Source: UBA11612 sp963662375
Lineage (GTDB): Bacteria; Pseudomonadota; Alphaproteobacteria; Rhodospirillales; Rhodospirillaceae
NCBI GenBank assembly: GCA_963662375.2
Contig: CAXXRP010000008.1
Location: 1-64,000 of the forward strand
DNA length: 64,000 nt
Direction: 5' to 3'
Shown: piece by piece, positions 24,865 through 33,682 of the stretch
How positions within the stretch are numbered: position 1 is the stretch's first letter
Layout of the letters: each line of letters begins with the position of its first letter
Position numbers and translations under genes: made by a program
The notes under the pieces: model-generated
The model's database searches: none
What the model was told of the DNA's origin: nothing
What the model saw: the letters and a program-made list of their open reading frames with translations, nothing else

Positions 24865-26769
24865 GTGAAAAACCTTCGAATTACCCCTCTTCCCAGACTT
24901 TTTGTGACGCTTTGCTGCGTCCTTGCCGGGTGCGATGACGCCGCTGACAACACTGGGGTGGTTGCGCCTGAAACCGCAAGAGCTACTGCAGCGTCAATGA
25001 TTGACGGCAAGGCTTTGTATTCTTCCAACTGTGCAGAATGTCACGAAGGACAAATATCCAGATCGCCGCATTTCAGCCTGCTTGAGCAAATGACACCTCG
25101 CGCAATTTTTGCCGCTCAGGAAACCGGCCTTATGAAAAGTCAAGCTGATGCCTTTTCATCAGCCCAGCGACAGGCAGTGGCCGAATTTATAAGTGGCCGG
25201 ACGATGGGCGAAAAAAGTGACACGATAAGCGTTATAGCCTGTGCTGCTGGCACCAGCGCCTTCGATTATGCGGCGCCTCCCGATGTTGATGGCTGGGGGA
25301 TGACCTACGGCAATCAACGTTATCTTCCACGCTCGGTGACAGGATTGAGCAAGGAGGATGTCCCTAGGCTGCGTCTGAAATGGGCATTTGCCTATCCCGA
25401 TGCGATCAAGGCCCGTTCCCAGCCAGTTGTTGCAGGTGGTGCGCTTTTTGTCGGCAGTCACGATGGGACTGTTTTCTCGCTGGATCGGAAAACCGGTTGT
25501 GTCCGCTGGGCCTTCAAAGCCAGCGGGGAAGTGCGTACTGGCATCGTTGCTGAAAAGTGGGATGCCGGAGATGACGATTCCAGCCCGAAGCTGTTTTTCG
25601 GGGACATCCTAGGAAATATCTATGCCGTCGATGCAGTCACTGGCCGCCTTATCTGGCGCGACCGGCCCGGCGACCATCCAAGTCTAACTATCACCGCTGC
25701 ACCGGTACTGTATGAAGGACGGCTTTATGTTCCATTGTCTTCCCTGGAAGTGACAGCGGCAGCCAATCCGGAGTACGCCTGTTGCACCTTCCGCGGTGGC
25801 GTTGCCGCTTATGATGCTGCGAGCGGGGAAAACATATGGACCACGCGGACTATTGCTGAAGAGCCCAGAGAAGTTGGCAAGAACAGCATTGGTACACCGA
25901 GAATTGCGCCATCTGGTGCGCCGGTTTGGGCAGGTGTGACCGTCGATGAGAAAAGACGCCTCCTCTACATCGGCACTGGTGAGAATTACTCGTCCCCTGC
26001 CGATGGATCAAGCGATGCCATCATCGCCTTAAACATTGATAGTGGCGCGGTCGTGTGGATCATGCAGGCCTCTGCAGGTGACGCCTGGAATATGGCGTGC
26101 GAGGCAGAGGATCGAGTCAATTGCCCGCCTGAGGACGGACCTGATTACGATTTCGGGGCCGCACCCATCCTGGCTACGACACCCGACGGCAAGGATATCA
26201 TTCTCGCGGGGCAGAAGTCTGGTGAGGTATTCGGCCTCGATCCCGATGATGGTGGCAAAATACTCTGGAGGAAAAAGCTGGGCCGTGGCGGCATCCAGGG
26301 CGGCGTTCACTTTGGCATGGCTGCGGACGGCAACATTTTGTATGTGCCGATGTCGGATTTTTTCGGCGGACCAAGGTGGCCCGGTGAAGCGAAGCCGGGA
26401 ATGTTTGCGCTGAACATCGCCGATGGCGAGACGCTCTGGTTTTCGCCCGCACCCAACCCTTGTGAAGACAGGCAGTATTGCGATCCTGGCTATTCTGCGG
26501 CTGCGACAGCCATACCCGGAGCCGTTTTTGCCGGTTCAATGGATGGCCATTTGCGAGCCTTTGACAAAGACACTGGCGCAGTTATCTGGGATTTTGACAC
26601 GGCGAAAGAGTTTGAGACCGTGTCCGGCGAGACAGCCCGGGGCGGGTCGTTCGGAGGAGGACTGGGGCCGGTATTCAAAGACGGTATGATGTACATCAAT
26701 TCCGGATACGGCTTTGCTTTTCATATGCCGGGAAATGTCCTTCTAGCCTTCAGCCTGGAGGATCAATAG
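24865..26769 (+). CDS. Exported cytochrome c/PQQ-type beta-propeller dehydrogenase lipoprotein
   Basis: 634 residues from GTG 24865, chosen because it gives a lipoprotein signal (PLPRLFVTLCCVLAGC, Cys at 23). A c-type haem motif CAECH (56-60) lies in a small N-terminal cytochrome domain. The rest is an eight-blade-type PQQ propeller: DGTVFSLDRKTGCVRWAF, GNIYAVDAVTGRLIW, vicinal cysteines in EYACCTFRGG, GEVFGLDPDDGGKILWRKKL, DGHLRAFDKDTGAVIWDFDT. The closest known type is polyvinyl-alcohol dehydrogenase, which also has an N-terminal cytochrome. It probably oxidises an alcohol in the periplasm and feeds the respiratory chain; the substrate is unknown. Confidence 0.8.
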   Translation: MKNLRITPLPRLFVTLCCVLAGCDDAADNTGVVAPETARATAASMIDGKALYSSNCAECHEGQISRSPHFSLLEQMTPRAIFAAQETGLMKSQADAFSSAQRQAVAEFISGRTMGEKSDTISVIACAAGTSAFDYAAPPDVDGWGMTYGNQRYLPRSVTGLSKEDVPRLRLKWAFAYPDAIKARSQPVVAGGALFVGSHDGTVFSLDRKTGCVRWAFKASGEVRTGIVAEKWDAGDDDSSPKLFFGDILGNIYAVDAVTGRLIWRDRPGDHPSLTITAAPVLYEGRLYVPLSSLEVTAAANPEYACCTFRGGVAAYDAASGENIWTTRTIAEEPREVGKNSIGTPRIAPSGAPVWAGVTVDEKRRLLYIGTGENYSSPADGSSDAIIALNIDSGAVVWIMQASAGDAWNMACEAEDRVNCPPEDGPDYDFGAAPILATTPDGKDIILAGQKSGEVFGLDPDDGGKILWRKKLGRGGIQGGVHFGMAADGNILYVPMSDFFGGPRWPGEAKPGMFALNIADGETLWFSPAPNPCEDRQYCDPGYSAAATAIPGAVFAGSMDGHLRAFDKDTGAVIWDFDTAKEFETVSGETARGGSFGGGLGPVFKDGMMYINSGYGFAFHMPGNVLLAFSLEDQ

Positions 26770-26888
26770 CACCACATGGGCAGGTGGTATTTTCTTCTCC
26801 CTGGCACCACAGCGGTGCAGCGGTCAGCACCTAATGGTCGCTTGACGACAGAACATCTGCAGTCCAGAATTTGAGTATAATTCTAAAC

Positions 26889-26938
26889 TCTCGATCAATC
26901 GAGACAGATGGACCCAAGGCAACCTGACCAACAGGTCA
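26889..26938. promoter_or_regulatory. Two palindromes and a -10-like box upstream of the PPOX gene
   Basis: tctcgat-ca-atcgaga (26889-26904) has perfect 7-bp arms. tgacc-aaca-ggtca (26925-26938), overlapped by acctg...caggt, has perfect 5-bp arms. A tataat box at 26876-26881 has no good -35, as in activator-dependent promoters. Together they look like the control region of the operon starting at 26970/27017. Confidence 0.4.
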
Positions 26939-27016
26939 ATCAATTCCGTTACCTGGAGGAGAGTAAATTGTGGCCGACGATGAAGTAGAAAATGGCGACG
27001 CCCGGTATTCGATCCG

Positions 27017-27571
27017 GTGAAACTTGAGCAAGTCGATGTCAACAAAGACTATCCGATGGAGCCGGATGAATTCGATATACTGTACAAGCACAACTGTTAT
27101 TGCTTCATGGCCCACATTTCCAAGTATGGCTACCCCATCGTGACGCCGATGTTCTATGTCGTGCTGGAAGACGGGTATGTTTACATCAGCAGCGTGCAGA
27201 AATACCGTCATAAGATCGATCAGCTGATCGCCAATCCAAAAATTTCCGTCAGCATCTGTAATGACGGTTCAAACGCCAAGTGCCAAAAGTCCATCCAGAT
27301 CATCGGCAATGCAGAAATATCTTTTGATCAAGAGCTGCTGACCAAAGTGCACTGGGCCATCATCGACAAATACTGGTGGGATCTGAAAAGCGAAGAAATA
27401 CGTCAAGCTGCCTTTAAAGGGGTGCATACGCCGAACAGGGCTATCATCAAGGTGATCCCCAACAAGAATTCACCAACGTCATGGGATTTTGGCAAAATGG
27501 TAAACATGTATGAACGTGGTATCTGGTTCAACGAGGCGTACCAAATGTGCAGCCCACACGACGTTCGGTAA
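27017..27571 (+). CDS. Pyridoxamine 5'-phosphate oxidase-fold protein, possibly F420- or flavin-dependent; N-terminus probably frameshifted
   Basis: 184 residues from GTG 27017. Split beta-barrel pattern: NCYCFMAHISKYGYPIVTPM, DGYVYISSVQKYRHKIDQLI, NPKISVSICNDG, IQIIGNAEISFD. This superfamily includes F420-dependent reductases (FDOR-B) and flavin oxidases; with F420 genes in the same island an F420 role is reasonable but unproved. A GTG at 26970 has an excellent GGAGGAG site and reads VADDEVENGDARYSIR before a stop at 27018. One added base near 27016 would fuse this to the main frame, so the intended protein is probably about 200 residues. Confidence 0.7.
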   Translation: MKLEQVDVNKDYPMEPDEFDILYKHNCYCFMAHISKYGYPIVTPMFYVVLEDGYVYISSVQKYRHKIDQLIANPKISVSICNDGSNAKCQKSIQIIGNAEISFDQELLTKVHWAIIDKYWWDLKSEEIRQAAFKGVHTPNRAIIKVIPNKNSPTSWDFGKMVNMYERGIWFNEAYQMCSPHDVR

Positions 27572-27649
27572 AACCACCATTCAATAACTGTGGCAGGGCT
27601 TGACCATGGCAGAAATGGGCGAGCCCTGTTTTTTCTGAGGAGCTCAAAA

Positions 27650-29311
27650 ATGGGCCAGTGGGACGATAAATCTGAAAAAGCTGCGCGGAAGTGGGAGTCG
27701 TGGAACATGCAGGAATACGCTCAGGAGGAGCGTGTTCTCACCGATATCATCGAAGACAAGGCCCGACAAAATCCCAACCATGTAGTTTTCCAGTTTTGTG
27801 ACGACCCCATCACACTGGGTGAACTCAACGACCAGATCAACAAGGTCGCCAATGGGTTTTTGGCGTTGGGCGTCAAGAAGGGCGACAAGGTGGCGATCAT
27901 GCTGCCGAACTGCCCAGAATTTCTCTACACTTGGTTCGGATTAAACAAGATCGGCGCTGTCGAAGTGCCGATCAATTCGGCCCTAAAAGGGGATGGCCTG
28001 ACCTATCAGATCGTGCATTCTGATTGTGTGGCTCTCGTGGCGGATACACAATTCCTAGAAAACTTGAACAATGTGGCAGAAAAGCTGACGAAGGTCCGCT
28101 ATACGATTTTTCTCGATACACAGGGGTCACAAGACGGCGTGCCCAAATTACCGGGTTGCGAAGAAATGAGCTTCGCCGACTTCAGTGATAGGCCATCGAC
28201 GAGCCCGGACGTCAAGGTCCACTTCAATGACATGGCCTGCATTCTTTTTACCTCGGGCACCACAGGCGTTTCCAAGGGCGTGGAGATTAGTAACCATTAC
28301 TGGTACGAAATCTGGTCTGAATCGGTGAAATATTCGCGCTATACCGAAGACGATACCCTCTATACGGGATTACCGTTTTTCCATGGCAATGCCCAGGGCA
28401 TTACCATCGGCCCGGCCATTCTAGCCGATGCCAAAGCTGTTATTGTCGAACGCTTTTCGGCTAGCAGCCTGTGGGACGATTGCCGTCGGTGGGAGTGTAC
28501 CGAAGCCAACTATATCGGTGGCATAATCCCGATCTTGCTGAAACAAGAAAAACGGGAGAACGATGCTGATAACCCAATTCGTTTGATGGTTGGTGCCGCC
28601 GCCCCGCAAGACGAATGGCACGAGTTCCAGCGGCGTTTCAACACGAAGATCCTGGAAGTCTACGGCATGACCGAGTGTTACTGCTGCCTCGCCAGCCCTT
28701 ATGATGAACCTCGCGCAGGCTCATGCGGCAAGGCCATCACCGGCTGGGATGTAAAGATAGTTGACGATGACAACAATGAATGCGTGCCCGGTAAGCTCGG
28801 CGAATTTACTACTCGGTCCCAACGGGAATATGTCGGCACGACAGGTTATTACAACAATCCGGAAGCCACGTCCGACCTTATCCGGAAAGGCTGGATTCAT
28901 ACTGGTGATCTGGGTCGCATGGACGAAGACGGCTATTTCTTTTTTGTTGACAGAAAAAAGCAGGCGATCAGGCGTCGCGGCGAAAATATTTCGTCATTTG
29001 AAGTGGAATCAGTCATCAGCAGTCACGACGCGGTCCTGGAATCCTGCGTCGTCGGTGTGCCTTCGGATGTTGGCGAGGAAGAAGTGAAGGCCGTCATCGT
29101 GCTGAAAGATGGCCAGACCGCCACCGAAGAAGACTTGATACATTGGTGTGAGCCGCGCTTGGCCTATTTTGCCATACCCCGCTACATCGCCATCCGCAAG
29201 GAATTGCCCAAGACGCCCAGCGAGAGGGTGGAAAAATTCAAGATCAAGAAGGAAGGCATCACCGAAGACTGCTGGGACCGCGAGGAGGCGGGCATCGTGC
29301 TGAAGCGATAG
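27650..29311 (+). CDS. Class I adenylate-forming acyl-CoA ligase
   Basis: 553 residues from ATG 27650 (GAGGAG upstream). Activates a carboxylic acid with ATP and CoA. Motifs: phosphate loop ILFTSGTTGVSKGVEISN, A5-like VYGMTECYCCL, A7/A8 GWIHTGDLGRMDEDGYFFFV with DRKKQAIRRRGENISSFEVE, and a late lysine region (TPSERVEKFKIKKEGI). The general look is of crotonobetaine/carnitine-CoA ligase-type enzymes. It begins about 80 bases after the PPOX-like gene and precedes the Tat flavoprotein by 47 bases. It likely activates the island's substrate; the substrate cannot be named. Confidence 0.88.
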   Translation: MGQWDDKSEKAARKWESWNMQEYAQEERVLTDIIEDKARQNPNHVVFQFCDDPITLGELNDQINKVANGFLALGVKKGDKVAIMLPNCPEFLYTWFGLNKIGAVEVPINSALKGDGLTYQIVHSDCVALVADTQFLENLNNVAEKLTKVRYTIFLDTQGSQDGVPKLPGCEEMSFADFSDRPSTSPDVKVHFNDMACILFTSGTTGVSKGVEISNHYWYEIWSESVKYSRYTEDDTLYTGLPFFHGNAQGITIGPAILADAKAVIVERFSASSLWDDCRRWECTEANYIGGIIPILLKQEKRENDADNPIRLMVGAAAPQDEWHEFQRRFNTKILEVYGMTECYCCLASPYDEPRAGSCGKAITGWDVKIVDDDNNECVPGKLGEFTTRSQREYVGTTGYYNNPEATSDLIRKGWIHTGDLGRMDEDGYFFFVDRKKQAIRRRGENISSFEVESVISSHDAVLESCVVGVPSDVGEEEVKAVIVLKDGQTATEEDLIHWCEPRLAYFAIPRYIAIRKELPKTPSERVEKFKIKKEGITEDCWDREEAGIVLKR

Positions 29312-29358
29312 CGGGAGCTCGCGGTTTTGCGCTGGTCCATTGATCGAAAGGACAGCAT

Positions 29359-31113
29359 ATGGCCAAGCAACAGGACAACCAACAAAACGGAATGACGCGA
29401 CGCCGGGTTCTCGCTGGCGCGGGCGCAACCACTGCGGCGCTAGGCGCTGTAAGCCTCACTTCGGCCTGTGCGGTTGAGGGATACACATGGGACCACGAAG
29501 CGGACATCGTGGTGGTTGGCAGCGGTATAGGCGCGGCAACTGCGGCGGTAACGGCGCGCGAGCAAGGAGATTCGGTCACGCTGATCGAAAAGGACGTCTT
29601 TTTTGGCGGCACCTCTTCGAAAACCGCCGCCGTCCTCTGGATTCCCAACAACTTCACGCTGCGGGAAAAGGGAATCAAGGACAGCAAGGAAGATTGCCTT
29701 CGTTATCTAGCGCGGTTTTCCTATCCCGAAAAATTTACAGCCGACAGCCCGACGCTGGGGCTGAGCGATAGCGCCTACGCGTTGCTTGGGGCCTTTTATG
29801 ACAATGCGTCTGATGCGATCGATAAGTTGCGTAACGTGGGCGCACTCAATACCACCGAATGGCGCATGTCCTCTCTGGCCGGCCCGACGCCTGATTATCT
29901 AGATAATGTGCCCGAGAACAAGGTGCCGGCCGGTCGGGGGCTTGGCGTGCTCGACGAGAATGGCGACATCGGTTTGGGCGGCGAGATGATGGAGCAAATG
30001 CACGCCGCCGTCGAAAGTCGCCAGGTCACAATACTTTACGAGCACCGAGCGATACGGTTGGTAATGGATAACAATGGCCGCGCTATAGGTGTTGAAGCTG
30101 ACAATAATGGAACGAAAGTGTCTTTGCGCGCCCGGAAGGGCCTGATCTTCGGAACCGGTGGCTACGCCCATAACCCTGAGGCGGTGGCGCGCTATCAGCG
30201 AAATCATCTGTACGGTTCTTGCGCCATGCCCGCCGCGACCGGCGATTTTATCGATATTGCCAGCGCCGCCGGCGCACGTCTCGGCAATATGTCGGGCGCA
30301 TGGCGTACCCAGGTTGTCCTGGAAGGAGCGCTGGAGGATTCGCTGCTGGCCGGAGGCATCTTTTACCCGCCCGGCGACTCCATGTTTCAGGTCAACAAAT
30401 ACGGTGTTCGAGTAGTCAACGAGAACCGCAACTACAACGACCGCACTGAGGCACACGGGCATTACGATCCGTCAAAGGCCGAATATCCCAACCAGCTCTT
30501 GTTCATGATCTATGACCAGCGCACGGCTGAAGCCTATGCTGGTGCTTATCCGCTACCTTCCAGCCCGACCGGAGCCGATGAAGTGGTGTCTGCGGATTCC
30601 CTGAACGGTCTGGCCGGCGAGATTGGAAGGCGCCTTAAAAAGCTTTCGGCGCGGGTTGGCGGCTTTACGCTTGATGCCTCCTTCGCCGGCAACCTCAAAG
30701 ACACTGTGGCGCGCTTTAATAGTTTTGCCCGGGCCGGTAAGGATGAGGATTTCGGACGGGGTGAAGCTGCCTACGACATTGAATGGTTTCAGTTCTTCTC
30801 ACCGATGCAGCCTGATACCGACTGGCTAGAAAATGAGTATCCTATCGTGACGATGCATCCACTCCGGGACGAGGGCCCATATTACGCCATCATCCTGGCC
30901 GCTGGAGCGTTGGACACCAATGGCGGGCCAGTGATTGACGCCAGTGCCCGCGTTCTGGACAACCACGGCGAGCCGATTCCCGGCCTTTATGGCGTCGGCA
31001 ATTGTATCGCTAGCCCTTCGCGAGATGCCTATTGGGGAGGAGGTTGCCCGTTGGGACTGTCGTGCACATTCGGCTATATAGCCGCAAATGCGGCCCACGC
31101 TGACGGCAATTAG
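29359..31113 (+). CDS. Tat-exported FAD-dependent dehydrogenase of the fumarate reductase/3-ketosteroid dehydrogenase family
   Basis: 584 residues. A twin-arginine signal TRRRVLAGAGATTAALGAV (13-31) ends in a lipobox-like LTSAC (Cys 37). The FAD fold is IVVVGSGIGAATAAVTAREQ with VTLIEKD, and the family's second FAD block is LKNVGALN-type followed by GLIFGTGGYAHNPE. Late motifs are GALDTNGGPVIDASARVLDN, PGLYGVGNCIASPSRDAYWG and GGCPLGLSCTFGYIAA. Members include delta1-ketosteroid dehydrogenases, which add a ring double bond. Export by Tat is unusual for those enzymes and suggests a folded periplasmic or lipid-anchored oxidase or reductase. Confidence 0.85.
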   Translation: MAKQQDNQQNGMTRRRVLAGAGATTAALGAVSLTSACAVEGYTWDHEADIVVVGSGIGAATAAVTAREQGDSVTLIEKDVFFGGTSSKTAAVLWIPNNFTLREKGIKDSKEDCLRYLARFSYPEKFTADSPTLGLSDSAYALLGAFYDNASDAIDKLRNVGALNTTEWRMSSLAGPTPDYLDNVPENKVPAGRGLGVLDENGDIGLGGEMMEQMHAAVESRQVTILYEHRAIRLVMDNNGRAIGVEADNNGTKVSLRARKGLIFGTGGYAHNPEAVARYQRNHLYGSCAMPAATGDFIDIASAAGARLGNMSGAWRTQVVLEGALEDSLLAGGIFYPPGDSMFQVNKYGVRVVNENRNYNDRTEAHGHYDPSKAEYPNQLLFMIYDQRTAEAYAGAYPLPSSPTGADEVVSADSLNGLAGEIGRRLKKLSARVGGFTLDASFAGNLKDTVARFNSFARAGKDEDFGRGEAAYDIEWFQFFSPMQPDTDWLENEYPIVTMHPLRDEGPYYAIILAAGALDTNGGPVIDASARVLDNHGEPIPGLYGVGNCIASPSRDAYWGGGCPLGLSCTFGYIAANAAHADGN

Positions 31114-31157
31114 AATGGGCGGGCCTAGCGAGGTCTATTGGAAAAAGGCACGGCCTC

Positions 31158-31658
31158 GTGACTGCTAACGATAACTGGCAAGCCCAAATCGAGGCTTTGT
31201 TGCGCCGTGTGGACGAACTGGAAAGCCGTGCCGCGCTGCGCGACTTGGTCACCGACTATTGCCTTGGATTTGATAACCACAATTGGGATCAGTTCATTGC
31301 GATCTGGCACAAAGATGCCGTTTGGGAAATTGGCGCTCCGTTCGGCACCTTTACCGGCCACACTGGCATCCGGAAAGCGGTCTTTGACGTTCTTTATCCT
31401 GTCTGGCGCGAAACCCATCACTTGACATCCAATCTCCGCCTGGAGTTTAACGATGCCGACCATGCCCGGGGCGTCTGCAATGTCGACTGCATGGGCGCAA
31501 CCAAGGACGACATTGTGCAGATGATCAGCGCCACCTACGCTGATGATTTTGAGCGCCGCGACGGGGTCTGGAAAATCGCTAATCGCGCCGTCACCATCCA
31601 CTATTTCAATCCCATTCCGGGCGCTGAGATGGGTGCTCCGGAAGTGGCGGAGGACTGA
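31158..31658 (+). CDS. NTF2/SnoaL_4-like protein
   Basis: 166 residues from GTG 31158, with an N-terminal helix carrying RVDELESRAALRDLVTDYCL, then FDNHNWDQFIAIWHKDAVWE, GIRKAVFDVL, THHLTSNLRLEF and DGVWKIANRAVTIHYF. The Tyr/Asp/His arrangement resembles SnoaL-like dehydratases and isomerases; bile acid 7-alpha-dehydratase BaiE has the same fold. It is placed between the Tat flavoprotein (45 bases upstream) and the amidohydrolase, so a role in the same pathway is likely. The reaction is unknown. Confidence 0.75.
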   Translation: MTANDNWQAQIEALLRRVDELESRAALRDLVTDYCLGFDNHNWDQFIAIWHKDAVWEIGAPFGTFTGHTGIRKAVFDVLYPVWRETHHLTSNLRLEFNDADHARGVCNVDCMGATKDDIVQMISATYADDFERRDGVWKIANRAVTIHYFNPIPGAEMGAPEVAED

Positions 31659-31687
31659 ACTTTACGCGATCTGCCGCGAAAGTCAGG

Positions 31688-32695
31688 ATGGCGCGCATGA
31701 ATGATCGAAGCGAATGGCTGTCGACGACCGTCGAGGAGCCGCTGGACCCGGACCTGGAAATTTGCGACGCCCACCATCATCTCTGGGATCGTGGAGGCCA
31801 CTACTATCTTGCCAATGAATTCATCGAAGACACCAAGGGCCACTGCGTTACCAAATCTGTCTACGTCGAGTGTCTATCAATGTATTGCGAGGATGGTCCC
31901 GAGGCACTCTATCCCGTCGGTGAAACCGAATTTGTCGAGCGCATCACTTCCACCGCACAATCACACGTGAGCGGTCTGCAAGTGGCGGCGGGCATCATTG
32001 GATTCGCCGAATTGACTCTGGGCGCTACGGTTCTCCCCGTGCTGGAGGCTCATATTGAAGCCAGCCCGCGGTTTCGGGGTATCCGGTACGCGACCGCATG
32101 GGATGCCAGCGACAAAATCCACAACGCCCATACAACGCCCAGCCAATATTTGTTTGGTGAGGCTGATTTTCGCGAGGGATTTTCTTGCCTGGGTGAGCTT
32201 GATTTGACCTTTGACGCCTCGCTCTATTTCCACCAGATTCCCGAACTCGTCGATCTGGCCAGAACCTTCCCCACTACAACTATCATCCTCAACCATGTCG
32301 GTGCGCCCATCGGCATCGGTCCGTACGCCGGCAGGCGGGATGAAGTTTTTGCCACTTGGAAAGCGCACATTTCTGAGCTTGCCAAGTGCGACAATGTTTT
32401 AGTTAAGTTGGGTGGTTTGACCATGGCCATGGCCGGGTTCGGTTGGCATAGGCGAGACAAACCTGCCAGTTCCATGGATTTGGCCGAAGCGATGTCCCCC
32501 TACTACCGGGTTTGCATTGAACGTTTCGGCCCGGATCGCTGTATGTTCGAAAGCAATTTCCCGGTCGATGGCACCGGCGCGTCCTACACGATTCTGTGGA
32601 ATGCTTTCAAGCGGGTCGCTAAAGAATATACGGAGGATGAGCAACGCGCGCTCTTTTATGCCACCGCTGTCCACGCATACAGATTGGGGCGCTAG
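31688..32695 (+). CDS. Amidohydrolase 2 family (TIM-barrel metal-dependent hydrolase)
   Basis: 335 residues. The metal-binding start DAHHHLWDRGGHYYL, a middle His in IILNHVGAPIGIGPY, and the C-terminal Asp region RCMFESNFPVDGTG define the amidohydrolase-related family that includes 2-pyrone-4,6-dicarboxylate hydrolase and gamma-resorcylate-type decarboxylases. It could open a lactone or decarboxylate an intermediate. ATG 31688 or 31697 can start it. It ends with a 4-base overlap with the convergent SDR gene. Confidence 0.85.
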   Translation: MARMNDRSEWLSTTVEEPLDPDLEICDAHHHLWDRGGHYYLANEFIEDTKGHCVTKSVYVECLSMYCEDGPEALYPVGETEFVERITSTAQSHVSGLQVAAGIIGFAELTLGATVLPVLEAHIEASPRFRGIRYATAWDASDKIHNAHTTPSQYLFGEADFREGFSCLGELDLTFDASLYFHQIPELVDLARTFPTTTIILNHVGAPIGIGPYAGRRDEVFATWKAHISELAKCDNVLVKLGGLTMAMAGFGWHRRDKPASSMDLAEAMSPYYRVCIERFGPDRCMFESNFPVDGTGASYTILWNAFKRVAKEYTEDEQRALFYATAVHAYRLGR

Positions 32696-33459
32696 TATTT
32701 CATACGCAAACCAGCATCAAGCCGGATCGTTTCCCCATTGATGTACGGATTGAACACAATATGCTCGGCAAGCCAGGCGAACTCTTTGGGCTTGGCGAGG
32801 CGGCTAGGAAAGGGAATATCCTTGGCCAGATCTTCCTTGATTTCTGGCGCCAGCCCTTTGAGGATCGGTGTCTCGCATAAACCTGGCGCGATTGTCACGA
32901 CGCGCACACCGTAAGACGCCAGGTCGCGCGCGATCGGCAAGGTAATGCCAACAAGTCCGCCCTTGCTGGCGGCGTATGCGACCTGCCCCTTCTGTCCCTC
33001 AAAGGCAGCGATTGACGCGGTGTTGATTACAACGCCGCGCTCACCGTTTTCATTTGGCTCATTCTCGCTCATCTTTTCGACAGCTTGCGTGAGTACATTA
33101 AATGTACCGATCAGGTTGATGTTTATAACGTGCCTGAACAGCTCCATCGGGAAGCGCCCTTTCCTTCCGTAGGTCTTGGTGGCGCCGCCACCGCGGCCAG
33201 CGCAATTGACGCAGACATGGATGGCGCTGAGGGTCTTCATAACCCGATCAATTCCGGCGCTGACAGATGCATCGTCGGCCACATTGACCTGGCAAAAGAT
33301 TACGTCCTCACCCAGTTCCTCCGCTAACGCATTGCCCCGCTCCTCGTTCAGGTCGAAGATTGCGACTTTTGCTTCCTGTTCGGCAAACTGCCGTACCGTT
33401 GCTTCGCCGAGCCCCGATGCGCCGCCGGTTACAATCGCCACATTATTCTGCAAATTCAT
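32692..33459 (-). CDS. SDR, 3-hydroxyacyl-CoA dehydrogenase type II (HSD10)-like
   Basis: 255 residues from ATG 33459 (GGAGAAAG upstream); the frame is open to 33495. Cofactor loop VTGGASGLGEATVRQFAEQE, FDLNEERG (acidic residue after strand 2, NAD preference), CVNCAGRGGG, INTASIAAFEGQKGQVAYAA with catalytic Tyr and SKGG, then IAPGLCETP. The FEGQKGQVAY stretch is typical of HSD10/HADH2, which oxidise 3-hydroxyacyl-CoA and hydroxysteroids. It could supply the dehydrogenase step missing from the protein at 34909. Divergent from the thiolase gene across operator-like site 2. Confidence 0.87.
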   Translation of the reverse strand: MNLQNNVAIVTGGASGLGEATVRQFAEQEAKVAIFDLNEERGNALAEELGEDVIFCQVNVADDASVSAGIDRVMKTLSAIHVCVNCAGRGGGATKTYGRKGRFPMELFRHVININLIGTFNVLTQAVEKMSENEPNENGERGVVINTASIAAFEGQKGQVAYAASKGGLVGITLPIARDLASYGVRVVTIAPGLCETPILKGLAPEIKEDLAKDIPFPSRLAKPKEFAWLAEHIVFNPYINGETIRLDAGLRMKY

Positions 33460-33536
33460 CACTTTCTCCGCTTGCTCGAACACGCCGGTATCCATGACTT
33501 AAAGAAGAGCTATTGCTCTCTGGATTCCGGTTATTT

Positions 33537-33551
33537 TTGAATATATTTCAA
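33537..33551. promoter_or_regulatory. Putative operator TTGAA-N5-TTCAA (site 2)
   Basis: ttgaatatatttcaa, lying within a longer near-perfect palindrome, TTTTTGAA-N5-TTCAAAAA. It sits between the divergent SDR (start 33459) and thiolase (start about 33683) genes. Same pattern as at 24711 and 43150. Confidence 0.6.
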
Positions 33552-33682
33552 AAAAATACTACCGTCCCTTTTCATTTTGGCAGACCCTTGGGATCGGATC
33601 AGGCACGGCATAATTTTGGATGGCTCAATGTAATGGTATTGGCTGATCGTCGACAGAAATTTGAGTATTTGTGAGAGTAGGA

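Noticed and set aside
29359..31113. True 3-ketosteroid delta1-dehydrogenase
   Set aside because: The fold fits, but the Tat signal and the inability to confirm the catalytic tyrosines by eye do not support a specific KstD call.
31158..31658. Bile acid 7-alpha-dehydratase BaiE
   Set aside because: Only the general NTF2 fold and size match; no BaiE-specific motif and no other bai genes were found.
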